From assembly GCF_014138265.1 (NCBI RefSeq), contig NZ_JACGXL010000006.1:124001-188000 (forward strand): 64,000 bases of DNA, in the 5' to 3' direction. Under the pieces are notes generated by a model. The model was given only the letters and a program-made list of their open reading frames with translations. It was not told the origin of the DNA and searched no databases. Below, piece by piece: positions 24,479 to 32,677 of this stretch (the first letter of the stretch is position 1; each line of letters starts with the position of its first letter). The DNA is from Dokdonella fugitiva. Its GTDB lineage: Bacteria > Pseudomonadota > Gammaproteobacteria > Xanthomonadales > Rhodanobacteraceae. The translations under genes and the position numbers were made by a program.

Positions 24479-25267
24479 ATGCTCCGCCCGCTGCTCGCCT
24501 TCGCGTTCGCTTGCCTGTTCGTCTCGCCGCTGCACGCGGCGATGGTGTCGCGCCCGGTCGACTACGCGGTCGGCGGCAAGAAGATGCAGAGCGTGCTCGT
24601 CTACGACGACGCGGTGCAGGCGCCGCGGCCGGGCATCGTGATGACGCCCGACTGGCTCGGCATCACGCCGGACAACCTCGACCTCGCCAAGCAGATCGCC
24701 GGCAAGGACTACGTGATCCTCGTCGCCGACGTCTACGGCGTCGACCTGCGCCCGAAGAACCCGGCGCAGGCCGGTGCCGCGACCGAAGCAATGTACAAGG
24801 ACCGCAACGTGCTGCGCGCGCGCATCGACGCCGCGCTCGACCAGCTCAAGGCGCAGGCGGGCAAGGCGCCGCTCGACGGCCGGCACTGGGGCGCGATCGG
24901 CTTCTGCTTCGGCGGCGCGACCACGCTCGACCTCGCGCGCAGCGGCGCCGACGTGCAGGGCGTCGTCTCGTTCCACGGCAACCTCTCCACCGACGATGCA
25001 TCGCTCGCGAAGAAGATCAAGGCGAAGGTGCTCGTGTTGCACGGCGCCGACGACAAGTTCGAATCGCCCGAGCAGATCGCCGGCTTCCAGCAGGAGATGC
25101 GCGACGCCAAGGTCGACTGGCAGTTCATCGCCTATGGTGGCGCGGTGCATTGCTTCGCGATCCCGGGCGCGCATGGCGAGGTCCCCGGTTGCCAGTACGA
25201 CGAGCGCACGGCGAAGCGCGCGTTCCGCCAGATGCATGCATTCTTCGACGACGTGTTCGCGGGCTGA
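24479..25267 (+). CDS. Exported dienelactone hydrolase family protein
   Basis: A 262-residue protein with a signal peptide (LLAFAFACLFVSPLHA), so probably periplasmic. It has the alpha/beta hydrolase core with cysteine nucleophile in GFCFGGAT, the acid in LHGADDKFES and the histidine in AVHCFAIPGA, matching the Cys-Asp-His triad of dienelactone hydrolases. Most relatives with a signal peptide have unknown substrates, and no aromatic-degradation genes are nearby. On the + strand a TATGAT at 24443-24448 could be its -10 element. The next gene follows after 25 bases and may be co-transcribed. Confidence 0.88.
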   Translation: MLRPLLAFAFACLFVSPLHAAMVSRPVDYAVGGKKMQSVLVYDDAVQAPRPGIVMTPDWLGITPDNLDLAKQIAGKDYVILVADVYGVDLRPKNPAQAGAATEAMYKDRNVLRARIDAALDQLKAQAGKAPLDGRHWGAIGFCFGGATTLDLARSGADVQGVVSFHGNLSTDDASLAKKIKAKVLVLHGADDKFESPEQIAGFQQEMRDAKVDWQFIAYGGAVHCFAIPGAHGEVPGCQYDERTAKRAFRQMHAFFDDVFAG

Positions 25268-25292
25268 TCCCCGGCACGCGAGGAGCAGGTCC

Positions 25293-25724
25293 ATGGCTGC
25301 CAAGAAATCGTGGTTCACGCGCTTCGCCAACGGCGCTTCGCGCGCCACCGGCAAGCCGGCCACCTTCCTGCTCGCGGTCGTCATCGTCGTCGTCTGGGGC
25401 GTGACAGGACCGCTGTTCGGCTTCAGCGACACCTGGCAGCTCGTCATCAATACCGGCACGACGATCGTCACGTTCCTCATGGTGTTCCTGATCCAGAACA
25501 CGCAGAACCGCGACGCCGAAGCGATGCACGTGAAGATGGACGAGCTCATCCGCGCGCTCGAAGGCGCCCACAACGCACTGCTCGACCTCGAGGAGCTCGA
25601 GGACAAGGACCTCGACGAGGTGCGCGAGCGCTACCGCAAGCTCGCCGCGAAGGCGCGCCGCGACATCGAGCAGGGCGGCCGCGACATCGGTTGCGACGAC
25701 GTCGACGACGAGGCGAAATCGTAG
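25293..25724 (+). CDS. Low-affinity iron permease family membrane protein
   Basis: A 143-residue protein with two transmembrane helices ([20 protein letters not shown] and [18 protein letters not shown]) followed by [18 protein letters not shown] and an acidic C-terminal tail. This matches the short bacterial members of the family named after yeast Fet4; iron transport by the short proteins is not well established. The start has AGGAGC upstream. The stop codon TAG at 25722-25724 lies in the left arm (GTAGGCCGG) of the palindrome shared with ispB. Confidence 0.82.
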   Translation: MAAKKSWFTRFANGASRATGKPATFLLAVVIVVVWGVTGPLFGFSDTWQLVINTGTTIVTFLMVFLIQNTQNRDAEAMHVKMDELIRALEGAHNALLDLEELEDKDLDEVRERYRKLAAKARRDIEQGGRDIGCDDVDDEAKS

Positions 25725-25793
25725 GCCGGGCGACCGCAGGTCGTCCTGCACGCCTCCCGATCACGCCGGCCGCGCGATGGGCGTCCGGCCTAC
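25721..25793. repeat. GTAG-type palindrome between convergent genes
   Basis: GTAGGCCGGGCG at 25721 is mirrored by CGTCCGGCCTAC ending at 25793. The inner part is imperfect. The TAG of the left arm is the stop of the iron-permease gene and the CTA of the right arm is the stop of ispB, so the element exactly bridges two convergent genes and may also terminate both transcripts. Confidence 0.7.
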
Positions 25794-26797
25794 TTCGTGC
25801 GGTCGACCGCGTAGTCGGCGAGCACCGCGAGCGCGTCGCGCGCGTCCGAGCGAGGCAATGCGGCGAGCGCGTCGCGCGCGGAATCGGCGTACGCGTGCGC
25901 GCGCTGGCGCGAGGCGTCGAGCGCGTCGGTGGCGTGGATCGCGGCGAGCACGTCGTCGAGCGCGTCGAGGCCGCCGGCGCGGATCGCGCGCCGCAGCATG
26001 TCGGCCTGGCCGGGTGCACTGCGCTCGATCGCGACGATCAGCGGCAGGGTCGGCTTGCCTTCGGCGAGGTCGTCGCCGATGTTCTTGCCGAGCGTGCCCG
26101 CGTCCGAGGCGTAGTCGAGCACGTCGTCGGCGATCTGGAACGCGTAGCCGAGGTCGAGCCCGTAGCGCGCGAGCGCTTCCTCCTGCGCTGCCGGCACGCC
26201 GGCCAGCACGCCGCCGAGGCGCGTCGCGGCGGCGAACAGCACCGCGGTCTTGCGCTCGATCACGTCGAGGTAGGCCTGCTCGTGCGTGTCCGGGTTGCCG
26301 ATATTGAGCAGCTGCAGCACTTCGCCTTCGGCGATGCGGTTGGTCGTGTCGGCGAGGATGCGCATCACGCGCATGCTGTCGAGCTCGACCATCATCTGGA
26401 ACGAACGCGAATAGAGGAAATCGCCGACGAGCACGCTCGCCGCGTTGCCCCACACCGCGTTGGCGGTCTTGCGGCCGCGGCGCAGGTCCGACTCGTCGAC
26501 GACGTCGTCGTGCAGCAGGGTCGAGGTGTGGATGAACTCGATCAGCGCGGCGAGCGGCAGGTGGTCGCGCCCCGCGTAGCCGGCCGCGTGCGCGGCGATG
26601 AGGTGCAGCATCGGCCGCAGGCGCTTGCCGCCGCCGCCGATGATGTATTCGGCGATCTGGTTGATCAGCACCACGTCGGACGCGAGGCGCGCGCGGATGA
26701 CATCGTTGACCGCGGCCATGTCGGCGGCGGCGAAAGCCTGCACGTCGGTGAGGCGCGCGATGCGCGGCACGGCGGGGAGCGGGGCGGCAGAACTCAA
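25790..26797 (-). CDS. ispB: Polyprenyl (octaprenyl) diphosphate synthase
   Basis: A 335-residue trans-prenyltransferase that builds the isoprenoid tail of ubiquinone from FPP and IPP. The first aspartate-rich motif is [20 protein letters not shown] and the second is [20 protein letters not shown] is the IPP-binding segment. Length and motifs fit IspB. On the minus strand a TATACT about 40 bases before the start is a reasonable -10 element. The gene ends inside the GTAG palindrome. Confidence 0.92.
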   Translation of the reverse strand: MSSAAPLPAVPRIARLTDVQAFAAADMAAVNDVIRARLASDVVLINQIAEYIIGGGGKRLRPMLHLIAAHAAGYAGRDHLPLAALIEFIHTSTLLHDDVVDESDLRRGRKTANAVWGNAASVLVGDFLYSRSFQMMVELDSMRVMRILADTTNRIAEGEVLQLLNIGNPDTHEQAYLDVIERKTAVLFAAATRLGGVLAGVPAAQEEALARYGLDLGYAFQIADDVLDYASDAGTLGKNIGDDLAEGKPTLPLIVAIERSAPGQADMLRRAIRAGGLDALDDVLAAIHATDALDASRQRAHAYADSARDALAALPRSDARDALAVLADYAVDRTK

Positions 26798-26986
26798 GGC
26801 GGGGCCTGTGGCGGACCGGGGTGGCCTGCAAGTATAGCGGGCGGGCGGCGGCGAGCCGTCGGCACTCGCGGACAGCGAGCGGCGGCGCGGACTTACGCGA
26901 TCCGGCGGTCCGCGGAAGCGGCTCCGGTCGCATGGGGTGCTATTCTCGGCGCTTTCCGGACGCTACACGAACAGAGGAATCGCTCC

Positions 26987-27541
26987 ATGGCACGCGGCAT
27001 CAACAAGGTCATCCTGGTCGGCAACCTCGGTGCGGATCCCGAGACGCGCTACACGGCCAATGGCGGCGCGATCACCTCGATCCGCATCGCGACCTCGGAA
27101 AGCTGGAAGGACAAGCAGACCGGCGAGCAGCAGGAGCGCACCGAGTGGCACCGCGTGAAGTTCTTCGGCCGCCTCGCCGAGATCGCGGGCGAATACCTCA
27201 AGAAGGGTCGCCAGGTCTACGTCGAAGGCTCGCTGCGCACCGACAAGTACACCGACAAGGACGGCGTCGAGCGCTACTCGACCGACATCATCGCGAACGA
27301 GATGCAGATGCTCGGTGGCCCGGGCGGCGGCGGTGGCGGCGGTGAAGGCGGCGGATACGGTGGTGGTGGCGGCGGTGGTGGTTACAGCGGCGGCGGCGGT
27401 GGAGGCGGCGGTGGCGGCGGCTACAGCCGCGACCGCGGCGAGCGTTCCGCTCCGTCGCGCGGCGCGCCGTCCGCAGCGGCACCGCGCCAATCCGCGCCGC
27501 CGGCCGACAGCGGTTTCGAGGACGACGACATTCCGTTCTGA
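26987..27541 (+). CDS. ssb: Single-stranded DNA-binding protein
   Basis: A 184-residue SSB. Residues 1-106 are the OB fold ([54 protein letters not shown]). Residues ~107-145 are a long glycine-rich linker with [16 protein letters not shown]-type repeats, and the C-terminal tip is the protein-interaction motif DDDIPF. It coats single-stranded DNA in replication, repair and recombination. AGAGGAA lies upstream of the ATG. A strong hairpin follows the stop. Confidence 0.97.
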   Translation: MARGINKVILVGNLGADPETRYTANGGAITSIRIATSESWKDKQTGEQQERTEWHRVKFFGRLAEIAGEYLKKGRQVYVEGSLRTDKYTDKDGVERYSTDIIANEMQMLGGPGGGGGGGEGGGYGGGGGGGGYSGGGGGGGGGGGYSRDRGERSAPSRGAPSAAAPRQSAPPADSGFEDDDIPF

Positions 27542-27564
27542 GCACTGCGCGGAACGTCGACACG

Positions 27565-27600
27565 ACGAGGGCGTCGAAGCGTGAGCTTCGGCGCCCTCGT
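27565..27600. terminator. Strong hairpin between convergent ssb and TonB receptor genes
   Basis: ACGAGGGCGTCGAAGC (27565-27580) pairs with GCTTCGGCGCCCTCGT (27585-27600) around a GTGA tetraloop, a 16-bp stem with a single G-U pair. It lies 24 bases after the ssb stop and 54 bases from the end of the opposing gene, so it probably works in both directions. There is only a weak T run after it. Confidence 0.8.
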
Positions 27601-27653
27601 TCGTTCAGGACCGGCAGCGGCACGGCGGATCGCGGCCGGCGATTCGCGCCGCG

Positions 27654-30600
27654 TCACAACGGGCTGCCGCCGAACTTCTGCGTGTACTGCACGTAGACGG
27701 TGCGGCCGACCGCGTCGAACCACGAGATGTCGTAGTACGGATACGCGGTGTAGGTCGGGTCGCGCGGCGGCATCTTGTTGAACAGGTTCGTCACCGCGAG
27801 CGAAAGCCGCGCGTGGTCGCCGAACGTGTATTGGGCGGACGCGTTGAAACGGTAGGTCGGCGCGATCGTCGGACCCGGATCGCCGTCCTCCCAGACCTGG
27901 TCGTACGACCAGCCGTTCGGCAGGCGGCCGAGGCGCTCGCCGTGCAAGGTCGCCGACCACGCGTCCTTCTCCCAGGTCACGCTCGCGCTGGTCTTCGTGC
28001 GCGGGATGTCGAAACCGCTGTTGAGCGCGAACTCGTCCTCGACGCGATCGCCGGCGTACTGCTGGAAGTCGTGGCGCCTGACCCAGGTGTGGTTGGCCGA
28101 CAGCGTGAAGCGGCCGATCGTCGTGTCGAAGCGGTAATGCGCGGAGAGGTCGACGCCGCTGGTGGTTTCGCGCGCGACGTTGATCGGGTTGACGTAGATG
28201 CCGTAGAGCGAACCGTTGCTGCTGCGCGTGATGCGCGCGAGCGCGTCGACGCAGGTCGGCGAATCGATGTCGAGGGTACCGAGGCGGCACGACGCTTCGT
28301 CGCGCAGGATCGAATCGACGCTCATGTCCTGCACCTGGTTGCGCATGTCGATGTCGAACCAATCGAGCGAGAGGTCGACGCCGTCGAGCGGCGACCAGAC
28401 GAAGCCCGCGGTCCAGGACTTGCTGGTTTCCGGATCGAGCTTGCGGTTGCCTTCGCGCGTGCGGATCAGCCCTTCGGAATACTCCTCGCAATCCTCGGCC
28501 TGGTCGCGCAGGCAGTTGTAGTAGTCGATGCCCGAGGTCTCGTCGTTGCCGACGCCGGCGTAGACGTAGTGCAGGTCGGGCGCGCGGAACGCGGTGCCGT
28601 ACGAGCCGCGCACGAGCAGGCTGTCGATCGGGCGCCATTCGAGGCCGGTGCTCCAGGTCGCCTTGCCGACGGAACGCCCGGAAAAGCGGTACTGGTCGTA
28701 GCGCCCCGCGACGCTGAGGTCGAGCGAATCGAGCACCGGCATGCGCAATTCGCCGGCGGTCGCCCAGCGGTTGCGACTGCCGTGGCCGTCGGAGTCGCGC
28801 CAGCTGTAGTAGTAGTACTGGGTCGCGAGCGGATCGGGATTGAGGTCGTACGACTGCTGCCCGAGTTCGACCGTGCCGGAAAATCCGGCGTCGCCGCCGG
28901 GCAGCGCGAACAGGTCGATCGTGCTCGCCGTGAACGCAGCCGTGCTCGTTTCCGATTCCGGGTGGTAGACCGTGCGCGCGGCGATCGAATCGTATTCGGC
29001 ACGCGTGAGCGGCGTGTACAGGCGCGACGGGTCGGCATCGAAGATCGGCAGGCCGTCCTCGTCCACGCCGAGCTGCTCGCCGAGGAACAGCGCATTCGCG
29101 CGCGCGGCGACGATCTGCGGCCAGCTGATCGTCGCCTCGTAGCGCGAATGGCTCAGCGACGCCTCGTAGTTCCACGATTCGCCGAACGTGCCCTTGAAGC
29201 CGGTGGTGATGCCGAACGTGCGCTGCGTCGTCTCGATCATGCCGCGGTTCAGGCCGCCCATTTCCTCGGGCGAGAACTGGCGCTGCCAGAACTCGACGCC
29301 GCCGGTCGCCTGGTTGGAGAAGTAGCCTTCCTCGTTGCCGTCGGGTGCCATGTAGCTCCAAGACGTGACGTCGCGGAAGATGTCGACCGTGTGGTGCCCG
29401 GCCTGGATGTCGGCGAACCATTCGCTGCCGTTGCCGAACGCGTACGACAGCGACGCGTAGCCGTTGATGCCGCGCCGCTTGCTGAGGATCGTGCCGTAGC
29501 CGATCGCCTTGTCGCTGCCGCAGTAGTAGCCAGGGCCGTAGTCGTCGAGTTCTGGATCGTACGGCCCCCAGCCGGGGCGCGACGCGTAGTAGGTGCTGTC
29601 GTGGTTCTGGCTCGCGAGCGCGTCGCAGGCCGCGCGGCCGGGATCGAGGTAGGTGTCGGTGTCGTCGGTGCGCAGGTACGCACGGCGCGGCGCGCGTGCG
29701 CTTTCGGTCGGCGCGTCGAGCGTGGAATCCTGGATGTCGCGGTCGTACGCCCACAGCGGGTTCTGCGAGGTGAGCTCGAGGCTGTACACGCCGCTGAAGT
29801 CGCCGTGCTCGAAGCCGCTGACGATGCTGGCGTCGAACGATGAGCCGCCGCCTTCGGTGGTCGTGCCTGCGCGCACGTCGAGGATCGTGCCGTCGATGTG
29901 CTTCTTGAGGATGAAGTTGACGACGCCGGAGATCGCGTCCGAGCCGTAGATCGCCGACGCGCTGCCGGTGAGCACTTCGATGCGGTCGATCATCCCGATC
30001 GGGATGCTGGAGATGTCGGTGAAGTTGCTGCGGCCCTTGAACGGCATCGGGAAGTCGGCGATGCGGCGGCCGTTGACGAGCACGAGCGTGTGGTTGGGCC
30101 CGAGTCCGCGCAGGTCGACCTGCTGCGCGCCGGGCGAGAAATCGGCGCCGCTCGCCGACTGCTGGCTCTGCGTCTCGCCGCCGTTCTGCGTCATCGCGCG
30201 CAGCACGTCGGGTACGGTGGTGAAACCGTTCGCCTTGATCTCCGCGGCCGTGATCACCGTGATCGGCGCCGGCCCTTCGATCTGCGCGCGCGGAATGCGC
30301 GACCCGGTGACCTGCAAGGTCTCGAATTTCGTCACCGGCTTGTCGTCCGGCGCCGGCGTGCTCGCGGGCGTGCTCTTCGCCGGTGCGGCCGTCGCCGGCG
30401 GGCGTTCCGTCGCGGCCTTGTCGCGCTCGATCAGCACCGCCCCCGACGATGCATCGCGCGTCGCGCTGAAGCCGCTGCCTCGCAGCAGGCTGTCGAGCGC
30501 CTGCTCGGTCGACGTCGCGCCGTGCACGCCCGGCGTGTGTACGCCCTTGAGCTGGTCGGCGCGATAGACGAGCTGCGTGCCCGACTGGCGCGCGAGCGTG

Positions 30601-30728
30601 TTGAGCGCGGTCGCGAGGTCGCCCGCGGGCAGGTCGATCGTCGTCGGCGACGAGGACACCTGGGCCTGCGCCGCGAGCGCGGTGGAGCAGGCGAAACAGA
30701 GCAGCAGCATACGCAACGGTCGACGCAT
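27654..30728 (-). CDS. TonB-dependent outer-membrane receptor with STN signalling domain
   Basis: A 1024-residue outer-membrane receptor. After a signal peptide ending in STALAAQA, residues ~25-105 are an STN (secretin/TonB N-terminal) domain (IDLPAGDLATALNTLARQSG) used in transmembrane signalling to FecR. Then come a proline-rich linker, a plug domain from ~145 (VPDVLRAMTQNGG, LRGLGPNHTLVLVNGRR) and a 22-strand-type beta-barrel ending in YVQYTQKFGGSPL. It is the last gene of a sigma-fecR-receptor operon and divergent from the cyanophycinase fusion. The ligand is unknown; a peptide or amino acid polymer product is suggested only by context. The start at 30728 gives the best signal peptide. 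Confidence 0.93.
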   Translation of the reverse strand: MRRPLRMLLLCFACSTALAAQAQVSSSPTTIDLPAGDLATALNTLARQSGTQLVYRADQLKGVHTPGVHGATSTEQALDSLLRGSGFSATRDASSGAVLIERDKAATERPPATAAPAKSTPASTPAPDDKPVTKFETLQVTGSRIPRAQIEGPAPITVITAAEIKANGFTTVPDVLRAMTQNGGETQSQQSASGADFSPGAQQVDLRGLGPNHTLVLVNGRRIADFPMPFKGRSNFTDISSIPIGMIDRIEVLTGSASAIYGSDAISGVVNFILKKHIDGTILDVRAGTTTEGGGSSFDASIVSGFEHGDFSGVYSLELTSQNPLWAYDRDIQDSTLDAPTESARAPRRAYLRTDDTDTYLDPGRAACDALASQNHDSTYYASRPGWGPYDPELDDYGPGYYCGSDKAIGYGTILSKRRGINGYASLSYAFGNGSEWFADIQAGHHTVDIFRDVTSWSYMAPDGNEEGYFSNQATGGVEFWQRQFSPEEMGGLNRGMIETTQRTFGITTGFKGTFGESWNYEASLSHSRYEATISWPQIVAARANALFLGEQLGVDEDGLPIFDADPSRLYTPLTRAEYDSIAARTVYHPESETSTAAFTASTIDLFALPGGDAGFSGTVELGQQSYDLNPDPLATQYYYYSWRDSDGHGSRNRWATAGELRMPVLDSLDLSVAGRYDQYRFSGRSVGKATWSTGLEWRPIDSLLVRGSYGTAFRAPDLHYVYAGVGNDETSGIDYYNCLRDQAEDCEEYSEGLIRTREGNRKLDPETSKSWTAGFVWSPLDGVDLSLDWFDIDMRNQVQDMSVDSILRDEASCRLGTLDIDSPTCVDALARITRSSNGSLYGIYVNPINVARETTSGVDLSAHYRFDTTIGRFTLSANHTWVRRHDFQQYAGDRVEDEFALNSGFDIPRTKTSASVTWEKDAWSATLHGERLGRLPNGWSYDQVWEDGDPGPTIAPTYRFNASAQYTFGDHARLSLAVTNLFNKMPPRDPTYTAYPYYDISWFDAVGRTVYVQYTQKFGGSPL

Positions 30729-30834
30729 CGACGACACTCCCCAGGGTGCTCGGGACGGCACCTTCCCGATCACCGGGACGAACGAACGACCCAATCCCCC
30801 CATCACCCTGCGACGACGTCCGGGCGCTGCGCGA

Positions 30835-31878
30835 TCAGCGCGCGTGCAGCACGATCCGGTCGGGCAGCCGCTCGGCGCGCACGGGGAAGCCCATTTCGAG
30901 CAGCTTCACGAAGCTGTCGAGGTTGGCCCAGCGGAAGTTGCCGCCGACGCGCAGCTCGCCCACGCCGGCGTCGGCGAGCTCGAGCTTGCGCGTGTTGAAG
31001 CGGTTGAACTCGGCGGCGGCGCTCGCCAGCGAGGTGTCGTCGAACGTGAGGAATCCGCTGCGCCATTCGAGGTAGCGTTCCGCTTCGGCGACCGGCAGCG
31101 AGCGCACGAGCACGCCGCTGCGCCCGGCGGTCGCGACGCTGCCCGCGGGCAGCAGCGACACCGGCGTGGCGCGGCCGTCGGCACCGGGCGGCGCGTCGAG
31201 CCGCACCTTGCCTTCGGTGACGACGACACGCACGTCCTGTGCGTCGCGGCGCACCGAGAAGCGCGTGCCGACCGCGATCGCGCGGCGGCCGTCGGCCGAC
31301 ACGACGAACGGCCGGCCCGCATCGTGCGCGACGTCGAAATAGGCTTCGCCCTGCAGCAGTTCGATGTCGCGCTCGCCGCGCGTCATGCGCACGTGCAGGC
31401 GGCTGTCGCTGCTGAGGACCGCGCTGCTGCCGTCGGCGAGCGTCACCGTCCGCAGTTGGCCGAGCGTGCTCGCGTAGTCCGCTTCCGAGCGGCCGCCGAG
31501 CTGCCAGCCGAGCCAGAGCGCCGCGCCGGTCGCGACGAGCGCGACTCCCGCCGCGAGCGCATGACGCCAGCGGCGCGCGCGCATCGGCGTCGCCGCGCCT
31601 GCCGCGGCGACATCGTGCGCGTGCGTGGCGTGCGCGACCGGGCCGAGCACCCACGCGCCGCGTGGCGGCACTTCGTCGCCGGGGAGCCCGGCGGCGAGCG
31701 CCTGCAGGCGACCCGCTTCGCGCCACGCCGCCTGCAGGCGCAGGAACTCGACGCGATGGCGCGTCGACGCGCACAGCCAGTCCTCGAGTGCGCGCGCGTC
31801 GTACGGGCTCCAGTCGCCGCGGTCGCGGCGCGCGAGCCATTCGGCCGCGGCCTGCTCAATCCGCCTGCTGTCGTGCAT
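30835..31878 (-). CDS. FecR-family membrane regulator (anti-sigma factor)
   Basis: A 347-residue protein. The cytoplasmic N-terminal DUF4880 segment (IEQAAAEWLARRDRGDWSP...EFLRLQAAWREA) is followed by one membrane helix (ALAAGVALVATGAALWLGW), a periplasmic FecR domain (LQGEAYFDVAHDAGRPFVV, VGTRFSVRR) and a C-terminal part that reads the receptor's STN domain. By analogy with FecR it holds the sigma factor inactive and releases or activates it when the receptor binds its ligand. The gene overlaps the sigma gene by 23 bases and lies 106 bases before the receptor. Confidence 0.93.
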   Translation of the reverse strand: MHDSRRIEQAAAEWLARRDRGDWSPYDARALEDWLCASTRHRVEFLRLQAAWREAGRLQALAAGLPGDEVPPRGAWVLGPVAHATHAHDVAAAGAATPMRARRWRHALAAGVALVATGAALWLGWQLGGRSEADYASTLGQLRTVTLADGSSAVLSSDSRLHVRMTRGERDIELLQGEAYFDVAHDAGRPFVVSADGRRAIAVGTRFSVRRDAQDVRVVVTEGKVRLDAPPGADGRATPVSLLPAGSVATAGRSGVLVRSLPVAEAERYLEWRSGFLTFDDTSLASAAAEFNRFNTRKLELADAGVGELRVGGNFRWANLDSFVKLLEMGFPVRAERLPDRIVLHAR

Positions 31879-32446
31879 CGCCGTCGTCCTCGTCGGTGGC
31901 CGTCCATGCCGGGGCTTCGCCGTCGCGCGGCGGCATGCCGCCGTACAAGTGGTCGGCGATCAGGCGCATCCCCTTGGCCAGGTGTTTTTCCACGGTCTTG
32001 CCGCTGATGCCCAGGCGTCGCGCGACGTCCTTCTGCGGAAGTTCCTCGACCCGCCGCAACCACACCACTTCGCGGCAGCGGTCGGGCAGGCGGTCGAGCG
32101 CTTCGGCGAGCCGCTTGAGCGCCTGGCGCGCACCCACCCAGCGCTCGGGCGACACGTCGTCGACCAGATAGACGTTCGAGGGCTCGAAATCACCCACCGG
32201 CTCGATCGACACGACGCGGCCGCGACGCGCGCGGTCGGTCATGAGGTGGCGCGCGGTCGTGAACAGGAACGCCTGCGGCGACGCCGGGCGGTTGCGCGCG
32301 GCCGCCTCGTACACGCGCGCGTAGACCTCCTGGCGCAGGTCGTGCAGTTCGTCGCGATGCGGCCAGCAGCGCTGCAGGTATTGCGCGAGCGCGCGCTCGT
32401 GCACGAGGATCTCGCGGACGAACCAGTCATCGAAGTCGGTCGGCAT
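31856..32446 (-). CDS. FecI-type ECF sigma factor
   Basis: A 196-residue extracytoplasmic-function sigma factor. The region 2-like segment is DDWFVREILVHERALAQYLQ...LHDLRQEVYARVYEAA with FLFTTARHLMTDRARRG, and region 4 is LDRLPDRCREVVWLRRVEELPQKDVARRLGISGKTVEKHL, a helix-turn-helix for the -35 element. The ATG at 32446 starts the sigma domain directly; the open frame upstream runs through a repeat. It is expected to direct transcription of the receptor gene and perhaps the divergent peptidase gene. Confidence 0.93.
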   Translation of the reverse strand: MPTDFDDWFVREILVHERALAQYLQRCWPHRDELHDLRQEVYARVYEAAARNRPASPQAFLFTTARHLMTDRARRGRVVSIEPVGDFEPSNVYLVDDVSPERWVGARQALKRLAEALDRLPDRCREVVWLRRVEELPQKDVARRLGISGKTVEKHLAKGMRLIADHLYGGMPPRDGEAPAWTATDEDDGDARQQAD

Positions 32447-32477
32447 GCGGTCACTGTACCAAGGGACACAGGATGTC

Positions 32478-32600
32478 ACCTCTCCCGCCTGCGGGAGAGG
32501 TCGCGCCGCAAGGCGCGGGTGAGGGAAGCTTTGCGAAGGCCTAACGCGGCCTTCCCTCATCCGCCTCCGGCACCTTCTCCCGCAAGCGGGAGAGGGGACA
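32478..32600. repeat. Paired palindromic repeats of the CTCTCCCGC family (family C, copy 1)
   Basis: CCTCTCCCGCCTGCGGGAGA starts at 32479, followed by GGCGCGGGTGAGGGAAGC. From 32549 a mirrored unit reads CCTTCCCTCATCCGCC and ends in TCTCCCGCAAGCGGGAGA. This bipartite element fills half of the 231-base gap between the divergent sigma factor and cyanophycinase genes. Related copies are at 44507 (inside manC) and 48811. Short elements of this kind are widespread in high-GC proteobacteria. Confidence 0.8.
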
Positions 32601-32677
32601 GCGATGGGGGAAGCCGGTCGGCGGTTCGTCTAACGAAGCGGCAGCGATCCGCTGCGCCTTCGACGAGGAGTGGCGGC

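Noticed and set aside
27340-27430. Glycine-codon repeat in ssb as a separate tandem repeat or insertion
   Set aside because: Gly-rich linkers of variable length before the DDDIPF tail are normal for SSB.
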